Assembly: GCF_001423885.1 (NCBI RefSeq) | Contig: NZ_LMPP01000001.1 | Location: 783,543-847,542, forward strand | Length of the DNA: 64,000 nucleotides | From: Rathayibacter sp. Leaf185 | Lineage (GTDB): Bacteria; Actinomycetota; Actinomycetes; Actinomycetales; Microbacteriaceae | Direction of reading: 5' to 3' | Made by a program: the position numbers and the translations under genes | Notes under the pieces: generated by a model | What the model saw: only the letters and a program-made list of their open reading frames with translations | Told to the model about the DNA's origin: nothing | The model's database searches: none | In this document: one piece after another, positions 18,664-27,671 of the stretch | Position numbering within the stretch: the stretch's first letter is position 1 | Layout: each line of letters starts with the position of its first letter

Positions 18664-18875
18664 CCGACAGCACACACAGCACAGCACGCACAGCACAGCA
18701 CCACCCGCACGACAGCCACCGCACCAGACGCACCGCCCGCCCGGAATGCAGTGACGCGTACGCCCGGGGCGGCACCCTCACCGGTGCCGGCCCGGGCCGC
18801 CGATCGACTCGAGGTCCGCTTCGACACCCTCCTGGCACACCCCTCGCCCTCACGAGCCGATCGGAAGCCACCGCC

Positions 18876-20540
18876 ATGTCCTCGACGTCCCCCTCCAGCA
18901 CCACCCCGCACAGACCATCGACCGCCGGATCGCTGGGCGCGATCCTCCTCGCCCTCGCCGTTCTCGTCGCGACGCTCTTCGCCGCCCCCGCGGCGACCGC
19001 GGCCGTTGCCGACCGCTGGACCTCGCCCTCCGGTACCGGCACCGCCTGCAGCCAGGCCGCACCGTGCGCCCTGACCGTCGGCATGCAGAACGCCCCGGCC
19101 GGCAGCACCGTCTACCTGACCACCGGCACGTACCCGGAGCTGACGCTGCGAGGCGGGAAGGGCACTGCGGCCGACCCCCTGCAGGTCGTCCCGGCACCCG
19201 GCGCCTCCCCGATCCTGAGCCGCACCAAGAGCTACGTGCCGAACGTCGTGTGGTCCGACATCACCGTGTCGCTCACCTTCTACCTCTACGGCGCCAACCA
19301 GACCGTCGAGTCCTCCCACTTCGACGGAGGCGGTCTCTTCGTCCGCAACGCCGGCGCGGTCGTCCGCGGCTCGCTCTTCGAGAACGGCTCGTCGATCGAC
19401 GGCATCCAGGTCGGCGGCGCCTCCGATGCACTGATCGAGGGCAACACCGTCCGCAACTACAACCAGGACCGCAACAACGGCCTGCACGCCGACTGCATCC
19501 AGGTGTTCGAGAGCAACGGCATCACCATCCGGGGCAACAAGCTGGCCAACTGCTACAACGCGGGCATCATCTTCTCGCCCGGCTCGGGCGACGGCATGAG
19601 CGACATCACCGTCGAGTCCAACTTCGTGCAGAGCTGCGTCGTCAAGACGGCGCAGTGCCGCGGAGGATCGGCCGCCGACTTCCGCGAGGTGTCGGCCAGC
19701 GACCTGCTGATCCGCAACAACACCTTCGTCGACGGCTCGCTGCGCGTCGGCGGTGCCGCGAACACGACCTTCGACCGCAACATCGTCAGCTACCTCGCCG
19801 CGTGCGACAGCCCGATGACCAACTCGATCGTCGCGAGCTGGAACACCAAGATGTGCGCCGCGCCGATCCTGCTGAACTCGCAGGGCAACATTCAGGGCGC
19901 ACCGCGCTTCGTCGACGAGAACGGCGGGAACCTGCGCCTCGTCGACGGGAACGAGGCCGTCATCGCCGGCTGGGGCTCCACCGCTCCCGCCGCGACGGAC
20001 ATCGACGGTCAGGCCTTCGCGCGGAACATCGCGGGCGCCGACTCCGCCAAGGCCTCGGCGAACCCGACGCCTGCGCCGACGAGCACGGCCACGGCCACGC
20101 CGACCGCCACCCCGACGGCGGAGCCGACCGAGGAGCCGACCGAGGAGCCCACCGAGGAGCCGAGCGCGACTCCGACGCCGACGCCGACCTCGACCACTCC
20201 CGTCCCGACGCCGACCTCCACGGGCCCGGCGCAGCCCGAGGCACCGGAGGCCGACACGGTCGCACCGGCCGTCTCGATCACCTCTCCGCTGAACGGCGCC
20301 GTGATCAAGGGCGTCGCGACCGCGAGCGTCGAGGCGACCGATGACGTCGGAGTGACGGCCGTGACGTTCTACGTCGGGACGCTGAAGGTCGGCAACGCCC
20401 TGCAGACCGGCCCGACCACCTGGTCGCTGTCGGCCGGCACGGCCGGCATCGTCGGGACGTTCCCGCTGACCGCCCGCGCGACCGACGCGGCCGGCAACAC
20501 CACGAACAGCGCGCCGGTGACGGTCACGCTGATCAGGTAG
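18876..20540 (+). CDS. Secreted right-handed beta-helix protein with Thr-Pro linker and Ig-like domain (copy 1)
   Basis: The 554-aa product has a signal peptide (hydrophobic core ILLALAVLVATLFAAPAATA). A beta-helix region of about 340 residues follows, with recurrent N-x-(F/V)/I-x-x-N turns (VIRGSLFENGSS, IRGNKLANCYNAG, ITVESNFVQSC, IRNNTFVDGSLRVGG). Then come a Thr-Pro-Glu linker (TPTAEPTEEPTEEP) and a C-terminal Ig-like domain starting DTVAPAVSITSP. Such helices bind or cleave polysaccharides, but no lyase catalytic triad could be recognised. A paralogue lies at 26072. The neighbouring polysaccharide locus suggests a role at the exopolysaccharide or plant cell wall, which is inference. A terminator-like hairpin follows. 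Confidence 0.8.
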   Translation: MSSTSPSSTTPHRPSTAGSLGAILLALAVLVATLFAAPAATAAVADRWTSPSGTGTACSQAAPCALTVGMQNAPAGSTVYLTTGTYPELTLRGGKGTAADPLQVVPAPGASPILSRTKSYVPNVVWSDITVSLTFYLYGANQTVESSHFDGGGLFVRNAGAVVRGSLFENGSSIDGIQVGGASDALIEGNTVRNYNQDRNNGLHADCIQVFESNGITIRGNKLANCYNAGIIFSPGSGDGMSDITVESNFVQSCVVKTAQCRGGSAADFREVSASDLLIRNNTFVDGSLRVGGAANTTFDRNIVSYLAACDSPMTNSIVASWNTKMCAAPILLNSQGNIQGAPRFVDENGGNLRLVDGNEAVIAGWGSTAPAATDIDGQAFARNIAGADSAKASANPTPAPTSTATATPTATPTAEPTEEPTEEPTEEPSATPTPTPTSTTPVPTPTSTGPAQPEAPEADTVAPAVSITSPLNGAVIKGVATASVEATDDVGVTAVTFYVGTLKVGNALQTGPTTWSLSAGTAGIVGTFPLTARATDAAGNTTNSAPVTVTLIR

Positions 20541-20552
20541 CTCCCCTCCGCT

Positions 20553-20592
20553 GACGGCCCGGCTCCTCCCGCTCCGGAGGCGCCGGGCCGTC
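20553..20592 (+). terminator. Strong GC-rich hairpin after beta-helix gene 1
   Basis: GACGGCCCGGC pairs with GCCGGGCCGTC, and CCTCC pairs with GGAGG inside it. The result is a stem of about 16 bp with one mismatch and a six-base loop. It starts 13 nt after the stop at 20540. No long T run follows, as is common for actinobacterial terminators. Confidence 0.65.
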
Positions 20593-20695
20593 GTCGTTCC
20601 ACGTCGGGGCAGCGGCGTCAAGGTCCGGCGCTCGGCGGTGGCGATCCGTACCGTCGGAGGCGTGCGGCCGACCTGCGGCGCACGGAGAGGCGACC

Positions 20696-20899
20696 ATGAG
20701 CCAGAGTGAGAAGAACCAGCCCGAGCAGAACCAGCCCGTCATGGACGGCGCCGACGACGCGAGCAACGACGAGAAGCTGAGCGGCCTGATCGAGCAGGTC
20801 GACCAGGACCACGGCGCCGAGGGTGCGGGCGCCATGGCCGACGAGCTGCGCGACCGTGCCGACGAGACCGACACCGAGCTCACCTCCGACGAGGCCTGA
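20696..20899 (+). CDS. Small acidic hypothetical protein, 67 aa
   Basis: The product is highly polar and acidic: the Gln/Asn-rich start MSQSEKNQPEQNQPV is followed by Asp/Glu/Ala-rich helix. It has no cysteine, signal or membrane segment and is probably soluble and partly disordered. GAGAGG lies about five nt upstream of ATG 20696, which supports real translation. The codon pattern matches neighbours. I do not recognise a family. The gene stands alone between two hairpins and faces the PucR gene, so it is likely monocistronic. Confidence 0.6.
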   Translation: MSQSEKNQPEQNQPVMDGADDASNDEKLSGLIEQVDQDHGAEGAGAMADELRDRADETDTELTSDEA

Positions 20900-20922
20900 C
20901 AGCCCCGGTGACACGTTCCACC

Positions 20923-20969
20923 CTCCAGAAGTTGTCGTGCTCGAGTGCCGAGTACGACAACTCCTGGAG
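20923..20969. terminator. Long palindromic hairpin between convergent genes
   Basis: CTCCAG and CTGGAG form the base, AGTTGTCGT and ACGACAACT the middle, and CTCG and CGAG the top. Together they give about 21 paired positions with one mismatch, one wobble and a five-base loop. It lies in the 82-bp gap between the 67-aa gene and the convergent PucR gene, so it can terminate both. A REP-like mobile palindrome is an alternative. Confidence 0.65.
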
Positions 20970-20981
20970 TCTCGAGGCGCG

Positions 20982-22553
20982 TCAGCGGTCGGCGGGAGGC
21001 GGGAACGCGCGGCGGGAGCGCGGGGGCGCCGAGGGGAGCGCCGCGCGGGCGCGGTGCAGGAAGACCGCGGTCATGACGACGCGGGCGCGCGCCGGCGAGG
21101 AGTCGAGCGGGCCGATCAGCGACTCGATCCGCTCGAGGCGGTCGTAGAGCGTCTGACGGCCGATGCCGAGCGCCGCGGCCGTCGCGGTCTTGCTCCCCCA
21201 GTGCGACGCGAACGTTTCGAGGGTGGCGAGCTGGTCGTCGCGCAGCGGGCCGAGCACCTCCTCGACGAGGTCGTCGGCCTCGACGTCGTCGTGCAGCGTG
21301 CTCGCGAACCGCGCCAGGCGGTGCTGCCGCGAGTCGACCGCGAACTCGCCGCCCGCGGGAGCCCAGTCGCGCACGCCCCGCACCTCCGCGAGCTCGCGCT
21401 GCACCCTCCGCTGGCCGCCGAGCCCGCTGCCGACGCAGATCAGCGCCCCGGAGGCATCGGCGAGCCCTGAGCGATCGAGGAGCCCCGCGCGCTCGAGGAG
21501 CCTCGCGCGCCCCGCCTCCATCGCCGTTGCATCGGCGAAGGGCAGCAGCGCGAGCACCTCGGCGCCGACCGCGATCAGCACCGGTCCGGGATCGGCGCCG
21601 ACACTCCCGAGCAGACCGCGGAGCGCGCGCAGCACCCTGTCGTCGTGCCCGGTGTCGGCCCACACCCCGAGGTAGCGCTCGCGCGAGGCGGCGCCGAGCC
21701 GGCCGAGGAGTGCATCGATCTGCAGGTCCGCCGACGCCTCCTCGCGCGTCTGCTCGTCGGTGGCGACCGCGAAGAGCTGCGCGGCCAGCCGCTCGGTGAC
21801 CGAGGGTGGCCGGTGCCGCAGCAGTGCGATCGCCAGGACGTCGGGTGCGCGGTCGAGCGCGACGGCGACCGAGTGCAGGTCGGCGGCGTCGTGGGCGCGC
21901 AGATGCAGAGTCCCGAGCAGCGAGTCGCCGGCCCGCAGCACCCCCGAGAACGCCCCCGCGGTGGGCGAGGTGTCGACCCCGCGCCCCGGTGAGGCGCGCG
22001 CGAGCTCCTCCCCCGTCAGCGACACCAGCGAGGCGGAGGCGCCGGTCGCGGTCGCGACCACGCGCAGGAGCTCGTCGATACCGGCGTCGGCGGCCGCTGC
22101 GTCGCTCAGCAGACCGGACAGTCTGTCCGCCAGGCGCAGACTCCGGAACTTCTGCTCGGTGAGGTGCGTGTTGATGCTCTCGCAGACTTGCACGAAGGGC
22201 ACGCGGCGGGGCAGGGCGAGCACAGGGAGGCCGAGTTCGTCGGCGGCCGCGACGATCGGCGCGGGGACCTCCGGCAGACGCACCGACAGCTCGACGGCCA
22301 GCGCGCCCACGCCCGCCTCGACGAGGGACGCCACGTACCGGCGGCAGTCCGCGGCGTCCTGGTCGAGCGACAGGTGCACGCCCTCCATCAGCAGCAGCTC
22401 GCCGCCCAGCAGCAGGGGCGCCACATCGAGCTGCTCGCTCGCGTGCGCCCAGCGGATGAGCGCGCGATCGGCCCCCGCGCCTCCGGCCACGACCACCGGC
22501 AGCGCGGCCGCCAGGAGGGGATCGCGGAGGGCGTCGACGAGCAGATAGGCCAT
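20982..22553 (-). CDS. PucR-family transcriptional regulator
   Basis: The 523-aa protein follows the PucR plan. An N-terminal purine-catabolism ligand domain (residues 1 to about 125, LIRWAHASEQLD, GALAVELSVRLPEVP) comes first, then a central GGDEF-like/CdaR region. The C-terminal HTH_30 helix-turn-helix comprises LETFASHWGSKTATAAALGIGRQTLYDRLERIE, quoted in part only to place it near residue 455. Members sense purine or related metabolites and control uptake and degradation genes. It diverges from the NCS1 permease gene, which it probably controls. ATG 22553 has GAGAGGA nearby upstream on the minus strand. Confidence 0.85.
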   Translation of the reverse strand: MAYLLVDALRDPLLAAALPVVVAGGAGADRALIRWAHASEQLDVAPLLLGGELLLMEGVHLSLDQDAADCRRYVASLVEAGVGALAVELSVRLPEVPAPIVAAADELGLPVLALPRRVPFVQVCESINTHLTEQKFRSLRLADRLSGLLSDAAAADAGIDELLRVVATATGASASLVSLTGEELARASPGRGVDTSPTAGAFSGVLRAGDSLLGTLHLRAHDAADLHSVAVALDRAPDVLAIALLRHRPPSVTERLAAQLFAVATDEQTREEASADLQIDALLGRLGAASRERYLGVWADTGHDDRVLRALRGLLGSVGADPGPVLIAVGAEVLALLPFADATAMEAGRARLLERAGLLDRSGLADASGALICVGSGLGGQRRVQRELAEVRGVRDWAPAGGEFAVDSRQHRLARFASTLHDDVEADDLVEEVLGPLRDDQLATLETFASHWGSKTATAAALGIGRQTLYDRLERIESLIGPLDSSPARARVVMTAVFLHRARAALPSAPPRSRRAFPPPADR

Positions 22554-22568
22554 ACAGAACGTCCTCTC

Positions 22569-22588
22569 GTGTCACCGCGAATTTACAC
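22569..22588. promoter_or_regulatory. Inverted repeat in the pucR-like/NCS1 divergent region
   Basis: GTGTCA and TTACAC are near-inverted arms (five of six match) around an eight-base spacer. The site sits 16 nt before the PucR-like start codon and overlaps a minus-strand TAAATT hexamer that could be its -10 box. This arrangement would suit an autoregulatory operator. The evidence is positional only. Confidence 0.35.
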
Positions 22589-22683
22589 GGCCGGGAGCCC
22601 GGCGAAACGGCGCGGAACGAGGCTGGAGCCGCACCCCACCGCAGTCGCCCCACCCCGCGCCCGCCCCTCCGAGAGGAACCGCC

Positions 22684-24156
22684 ATGAGCACCGACGCCCT
22701 GCACGGCACCGCACACGACACGGAGGACGCGCTCACCCCGCTCCCCGACTCCCGCCGCACCGCCCGCCTCGACGGCCAGTTCTGGATCTGGGCGGGCGCC
22801 AACATCGCCCCTATCAACTGGGTGCTCGGCGCCCTCGGCGTGAACATGGGCCTCGGCCTCTGGGACACCATCACCGTCCTCGTCCTCGGCAACGTCGTCG
22901 GCATGGCCGTCTTCGGCTTCTTCGTCCTGCTCGGTCAGCGCACGGGCGCGACCGGCATGCTGGTCGGCCGATCCGTCTTCGGGCGCCGCGGCAACTACGC
23001 GCCGGCCGCGATCCAGGCCGTCGTCGTCATCGGCTGGTGCGCGATCAACACCTGGATCGTGCTCGACCTCGTGATCGCCCTGCTCGGCTCCGTCGGGATC
23101 GTCGATCCTGAGGAGGCCAACCTCGGCTGGAAGATCGCCGTCGCCGCCGTGATCATGGCGATCCAAGTCGGGATCTCGTTCCTCGGCTACCGCGCGATCG
23201 CGGCGTTCGAGCGCTGGACCGTGCCGCCGACCCTCCTGGTGCTCGCGATCATGTCGATCGTCGCCTGGTTCTTCCTCGACATCGACTGGTCGTACGCGGG
23301 CCCCGCCGAGGGCGCCCTGACGGGAGGCGACCGCCTCGCCGCCATGTCGATCGTCATGACCGCGATCGGCATCGGCTGGGGCCTCACCTGGCTCGCCTAC
23401 GCCGGCGACTACTCCCGCTTCGTCAGCCCCACGGCCTCGAAGCGGAAGCTCTACTTCGCGAGCGTCCTCGGGCAGTTCATCCCCGTGGTCTGGCTGGGCG
23501 TGCTCGGCGCGACGCTCGCCACCAAGAACGGCTCGGTCGATCCGGGCCAGCTCATCGTCGAGAACTTCGGCGCCCTCGCGATCCCCGTGCTGCTGCTCGT
23601 CGTGCACGGGCCGATCGCGACGAACGTGCTCAACATCTACTCGTTCGGCATGGCCACGCAGGCTCTCGACATCCGGCTCGGTCGGCGCGCCCTGAGCCTC
23701 CTCGTCGGCGTGCTCGCGTTCGTCGCCGCGGTGTTCTTCGTCTTCCAGGACGACCTCGCGACCACGCTCGACGCCTGGCTCGTCGGCCTGGTCGGCTGGG
23801 TCGCTCCGTGGGGCGCGATCGTGCTCGTGCACTACGCGGTGTTCGAGCCGCGGGTCCGCTCGTTCGGGCACCTCTTCGCCCCGGTCGGCTCGCCGCTGCT
23901 CCCGGATGTGCGCTGGCGCGCACTGCTCTCGTTCGCGATCGGCGCGACGCTGACCTGGCTCTTCATGAACGGCTCGGTGCCCGCCCTCCAGGGCCCCGCG
24001 GCGACGGCGCTCGGCGGCATCGACGTGTCGTGGCTCGCGGGCGGCGTGTCGGCCGGGCTCGCCTACCTCCTGCTCGGGCGCGGAGACGCCGCCGCCTGGG
24101 TCGAGCGTCGCGAGGCCACCGCGCCCGCAGCTCAGCCCGAGCCCGCCCGCAGCTGA
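22684..24156 (+). CDS. NCS1-family nucleobase permease (CodB-like)
   Basis: The 490-aa protein has about 12 membrane segments. Its NCS1 signatures are FWIWAGANIAPINWVLG in helix 1 and VVVIGWCAINTW, with LTWLAYAGDYSRFV further on. These carriers import cytosine, purines, hydantoins or related compounds by cation symport. GAGAGG precedes ATG 22684. The amidohydrolase starts 46 nt after the stop, and the PucR-like regulator lies divergently upstream, so uptake plus deamination of an N-heterocycle is likely. The exact substrate is not readable. Confidence 0.88.
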   Translation: MSTDALHGTAHDTEDALTPLPDSRRTARLDGQFWIWAGANIAPINWVLGALGVNMGLGLWDTITVLVLGNVVGMAVFGFFVLLGQRTGATGMLVGRSVFGRRGNYAPAAIQAVVVIGWCAINTWIVLDLVIALLGSVGIVDPEEANLGWKIAVAAVIMAIQVGISFLGYRAIAAFERWTVPPTLLVLAIMSIVAWFFLDIDWSYAGPAEGALTGGDRLAAMSIVMTAIGIGWGLTWLAYAGDYSRFVSPTASKRKLYFASVLGQFIPVVWLGVLGATLATKNGSVDPGQLIVENFGALAIPVLLLVVHGPIATNVLNIYSFGMATQALDIRLGRRALSLLVGVLAFVAAVFFVFQDDLATTLDAWLVGLVGWVAPWGAIVLVHYAVFEPRVRSFGHLFAPVGSPLLPDVRWRALLSFAIGATLTWLFMNGSVPALQGPAATALGGIDVSWLAGGVSAGLAYLLLGRGDAAAWVERREATAPAAQPEPARS

Positions 24157-24201
24157 CCCGCACCCCAGCACCCCGCACACCGCAGCACGAACGGAACCGC
24201 C

Positions 24202-25713
24202 ATGCCCCTCTTCATCACCGACGCCTCCGTCATCACCATGGACCCGGTCTCGGGCGCCGTCCCGATCACGGCGAGCATCCGCGTCGTCGACGACGTCATC
24301 ACCGCGATCGGCCCCGGCCTCTCGCCCGAGCCCGGCGACGAGGTGATCGACGGCCGCGACCGCCTCGTCACTCCGGGGTTCGTCAACGCCCACACCCACT
24401 CGTGGGAGTACCTCTACAAGGGGCGCTACGACAACCTGCCCCTGGAGCTGTGGATGCTGCTGTCGTACCCGATCCTCGGGAACAGCCGCGTCGCTCCGGA
24501 TCTCGTGAAGCTGCGATCGTCGCTGTTCGCGCTGGAGTCGCTGAAGGCCGGCGTGACGACCCTCGTCGACGACGTGCTCGAGAACCCCGATCAGGACGCG
24601 GCGCAGCTCGCCGCGGTGTTCGACGCGTACGACGAGATCGGGATCCGGGCGAACATCTCGGGGCACGTGATCAGCAAGCCGTTCTACGAGACGATGCCGT
24701 TCGTCGAGGAGTACCTGCCCGCCGAGATCCTCGACTCGGTGCGCTCGGCCGCGCGCCCCACGACGGAGGGGTACCTCGCGTTCAGCCGCGAGGCGTTCGC
24801 CACCCAGCACGGGCGCGGAGGCGGGCGGCTGCGCTACATGGTCGCGCCGTCGGCTCCCCAGCGCTGCGGGCCGGAGCTGCTGACGGGGGCGACCGAGCTC
24901 GCGCTCGAGCACGACGCCGAGTGCCACATCCACGTGCTCGAGACGAAGACGCAGCTGGTGACCGGCGAGGAGTCCTACGGCTCGACCCTGGTCGAGTACA
25001 TGGAGCGGATCGGCGCCCTCTCGCCGAACACGACCTTCGCGCACGGGATCTGGCTGACCGACTCCGACATGGAGCGCGTGGCCGCGGCGGGGACCTCGAT
25101 CTCGCACAACCCGATCTCGAACCTCAAGCTCGGCTCGGGGATCGCGCCGTGGCGGGCGCTGCACGACGCGGGGGTGAACCTCGGGCTCGGCACCGACGGC
25201 TGCTCGAGCAGCGACTCGCCGCGGATGCTCGACGTGGTGAAGGCCGCGGCGCTGCTGCACAAGGTGACCGACCCCGAGATCGCGACGTGGCCGACGGTGG
25301 CCGAGGTGCTGACGGCGGGCACGATCGGAGGCGCGCGCAGCGCCGTCCTCGACCGCGTCACGGGGAGCATCGAAGTGGGCAAGCAGGCCGACCTCGTGCT
25401 CTTCGACCTCGAGACGCTGAACTTCACCCCACGGCAGCGCCTCGAGAACCAGCTGGTCTACTCCGAGAACGGCTCGTCGATCGACACGGTGATCGTGGCG
25501 GGGCGGATCGTGGTGGCCGGCGGGCGCTCGACGACCGTCGACGAGGCGGCGCTGCGGGCCGATCTGGCGGCGCAGCTCGGCGAGATCGTCGCCTGGCAGG
25601 ACTCGCTCGACCGCACGAACGGGGTACTGACGGAGCCTCTGCATCGGATGTACGAGGAGGCGATGCGGCGCGACGCCCCGATCGACCGGTTCAGCGGGAG
25701 GCGCCTGGTCTGA
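24202..25713 (+). CDS. Amidohydrolase, TRZ/ATZ/SsnA-type deaminase
   Basis: The 503-aa protein has the metal-dependent amidohydrolase layout. HTHSWEYL supplies the first metal His pair, HIHVLE and FAHGIWL the next His residues, and LGTDGCSSSD the metal/catalytic Asp. An N-terminal and a C-terminal beta domain (IEVGKQADLVLFDLETL) wrap the barrel. Related enzymes deaminate guanine, 8-oxoguanine, cytosine or triazines. Its position behind the NCS1 permease supports cytoplasmic processing of an imported ring compound. ATG 24202 follows GGAACC weakly. A perfect hairpin at 25722 follows. Confidence 0.85.
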   Translation: MPLFITDASVITMDPVSGAVPITASIRVVDDVITAIGPGLSPEPGDEVIDGRDRLVTPGFVNAHTHSWEYLYKGRYDNLPLELWMLLSYPILGNSRVAPDLVKLRSSLFALESLKAGVTTLVDDVLENPDQDAAQLAAVFDAYDEIGIRANISGHVISKPFYETMPFVEEYLPAEILDSVRSAARPTTEGYLAFSREAFATQHGRGGGRLRYMVAPSAPQRCGPELLTGATELALEHDAECHIHVLETKTQLVTGEESYGSTLVEYMERIGALSPNTTFAHGIWLTDSDMERVAAAGTSISHNPISNLKLGSGIAPWRALHDAGVNLGLGTDGCSSSDSPRMLDVVKAAALLHKVTDPEIATWPTVAEVLTAGTIGGARSAVLDRVTGSIEVGKQADLVLFDLETLNFTPRQRLENQLVYSENGSSIDTVIVAGRIVVAGGRSTTVDEAALRADLAAQLGEIVAWQDSLDRTNGVLTEPLHRMYEEAMRRDAPIDRFSGRRLV

Positions 25714-26071
25714 GTGGCGGCGCGGGGGCCCTGACGGGCCCCCGCGGCGGGATCCGTCGGGGGCGCGGCGCGGCGTGACTGGTCGGCGCCCCGCCATGAG
25801 GGCCACGGCGGCGGAGGAAGGCTCATCGAGAACGGATGTTCGAGGCTCGCCCCTAGTGTCACTGCATGAGCGCCGGGGTCCCCCTCCCAGGTCGCGCCCC
25901 TGACCTCGACGCCCCGAAGGACGCCCCGTGCCGGTGACCGCCGCGAAGCCCCGACAGCGCTCCAGCGCGCGGAAGGCCGCGAGCGGAACCGGTACGGAGA
26001 GCGGCGGCGCTCGACCCCAGACCCCTCTCCCGAGTCCCCGCTCACACCTTCCCCGATTGGACCCCACGCCC
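25714..26071. other. Intergenic region of 358 bp before beta-helix gene 2
   Basis: It holds the terminator hairpin at 25722-25745 and then about 320 bp without a credible gene. A GTG-started extension of the beta-helix frame (from 25928) is open, but it encodes a Arg/Ser/Pro-rich stretch ahead of a perfect signal peptide and is rejected. No clear promoter elements or repeats were found. Confidence 0.45.
25722..25745 (+). terminator. Perfect 10-bp hairpin after the amidohydrolase gene
   Basis: GCGGGGGCCC and GGGCCCCCGC flank a TGAC loop, starting 9 nt after the stop at 25713. The stem is perfect and entirely GC. It is the probable end of the permease-amidohydrolase transcript. Confidence 0.75.
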
Positions 26072-27655
26072 ATGACTCGAACGCTCAGCGCGACTCTCGC
26101 CGCTCTGCTGGTGGTGATCGCCGCCTTCTTCACGGCGGCCCCCAGCTTCGCGGCCGCGAACCGCTACGCCTCCCCCACCGGCTCCGGAACGCTCTGCACC
26201 ACGGCCGCCCCCTGCACTCTCGCCGTCGCGGTGCAGAGCGCCGCCCCCGGCGACACGGTGCTCCTCACCTCGGGCACCTACCCGACGACCGACCTCAAGG
26301 GCGGCAAGGCGACCGTCGCCGCACCCGTCCCCGTCCAGCCCGCCCCCGGCGCCTCGCCCGTGCTCGGCACGACGAAGGTCTACACGCCGAACACGGTGTG
26401 GAACGACATCTTCTCGAGGACCCCGTTCTACACCTACGGCTCGGGCATCACGGTCAACCGGATGCACATCGACGGCGCCGGGATCTTCGTGCGCAGCCCG
26501 AACGTCGTGGTCCGCGACTCCCTCTTCGAGAACGGCTCGTCGATCGACGGCATCCAGGTCGGTGGGACCGACAACGGCCTGATCGAGAACAACGTCGTGC
26601 GCGACTTCGATCAGAACAAGAACAACGGCCTGCACGCCGACTGCATCCAGGTGTTCGAGAGCAACAACGTCACGCTCCGCGGTAACAGGCTGAGCAACTG
26701 CTACAACGCGGGCATCATCTTCTCGCCGGGCGGCGGCGACGGGATGAGCGAGATCACGGTCGAGTCGAACTTCGTGTCGGGCTGCGTCGTGATCACGAAC
26801 GACTGCCGCGGAGGCTCGGCCGCCGACTTCCGCGAGGTGTCGGCCGACGGGATCTACATCCGCAACAACACGTTCGAGAGCGGCGCGCTGCGCGTGGGTG
26901 GAGCGAAGAACACCGTCTTCGACCGCAACATCGTCAGCTACCTCTCCTCGTGCACCAGCCCGATGACGAACACGATCGTCGAGGGCTGGAACGTCAAGCT
27001 CTGCAAGACCCCCGCGCTGCTCAACCAGCAGGGGAACGTGCAGGGTGCTCCGGCCTTCGTCTCCTCGGCGACCGGCGACCTGCACGTCCTGAACGCCGCG
27101 CAGACGCAGATCGCGGGCTGGGGATCGACGACCGGTGCCCGCACCGACATCGACGGCGAGACCATGGGCGGCACGACCGCCGGCGCCGACCAGTTCGGCG
27201 GAGTGACCGCTCCGACCGCGACGCCCACCGCGACCCCCACTCCGACCGCGACGCCGACCCCGACCGAGACGCCGACGCCGACGGCGACCCCGACCGCCAC
27301 TCCGGCGCCCACCGCGACACCCACGGTGACGCCCACCGCGACCCCGACCGCCGCGCCGGCTCCGGCCGACACGACGCGGCCGACCGTCGCGATCGTCTCA
27401 CCGGCGTCCGGCACCTCCGTCACCGGCACTGTCACCCTCGCAGCGACGGCGTCGGACAACGTGGCCGTCACCGGGGTCAGCTACTGGGTCGGCACGACGA
27501 AGCTCGGCGACGCCACGCTCGCAGCCGACGGGACCTGGCAGCTCACGATGAACACCTCGGCGTTCGCCAAGGGTACCTACCCGCTGACCGCCAAGGCCGT
27601 CGATGCGGCCGGCAACTCGACGACGAGCGCGGCGGTCTCGCTAAAGCGCGTCTGA
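26072..27655 (+). CDS. Secreted right-handed beta-helix protein with Thr-Pro linker and Ig-like domain (copy 2)
   Basis: The 527-aa product is a clear paralogue of the protein at 18876. Many segments are the same or nearly so (SLFENGSSIDGIQVGG, NNGLHADCIQVFESN, RGGSAADFREVSA). It has a signal peptide (residues 1-28, ending SFAAA), a beta-helix of about 340 residues, a Thr-Pro-Ala linker and a C-terminal Ig-like domain starting DTTRPTVAIVSP. I chose ATG 26072 because the signal peptide begins there. Function is probably shared: extracellular polysaccharide binding or cleavage, with no recognised catalytic residues. A 45-bp stretch is the same in both genes, which makes them recombination partners. 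Confidence 0.8.
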   Translation: MTRTLSATLAALLVVIAAFFTAAPSFAAANRYASPTGSGTLCTTAAPCTLAVAVQSAAPGDTVLLTSGTYPTTDLKGGKATVAAPVPVQPAPGASPVLGTTKVYTPNTVWNDIFSRTPFYTYGSGITVNRMHIDGAGIFVRSPNVVVRDSLFENGSSIDGIQVGGTDNGLIENNVVRDFDQNKNNGLHADCIQVFESNNVTLRGNRLSNCYNAGIIFSPGGGDGMSEITVESNFVSGCVVITNDCRGGSAADFREVSADGIYIRNNTFESGALRVGGAKNTVFDRNIVSYLSSCTSPMTNTIVEGWNVKLCKTPALLNQQGNVQGAPAFVSSATGDLHVLNAAQTQIAGWGSTTGARTDIDGETMGGTTAGADQFGGVTAPTATPTATPTPTATPTPTETPTPTATPTATPAPTATPTVTPTATPTAAPAPADTTRPTVAIVSPASGTSVTGTVTLAATASDNVAVTGVSYWVGTTKLGDATLAADGTWQLTMNTSAFAKGTYPLTAKAVDAAGNSTTSAAVSLKRV

Positions 27656-27671
27656 TGCCGAGCTGACGATC

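Noticed and set aside
18664-18875. CACACAGCACAGCAC-type simple repeats before beta-helix gene 1
   Set aside because: Short irregular CA/GCA runs of about 35 bp with no clear unit or flanking structure.
25928-26071. Extended N-terminus of beta-helix protein 2
   Set aside because: It would bury a perfect signal peptide that starts at ATG 26072.
20533-26133. A 1866-codon open frame on the minus strand
   Set aside because: It runs antisense through well-supported genes (beta-helix, PucR, NCS1, amidohydrolase) and its product is Arg/Asp/Gly-rich with no domain. It reflects GC-rich codon bias.
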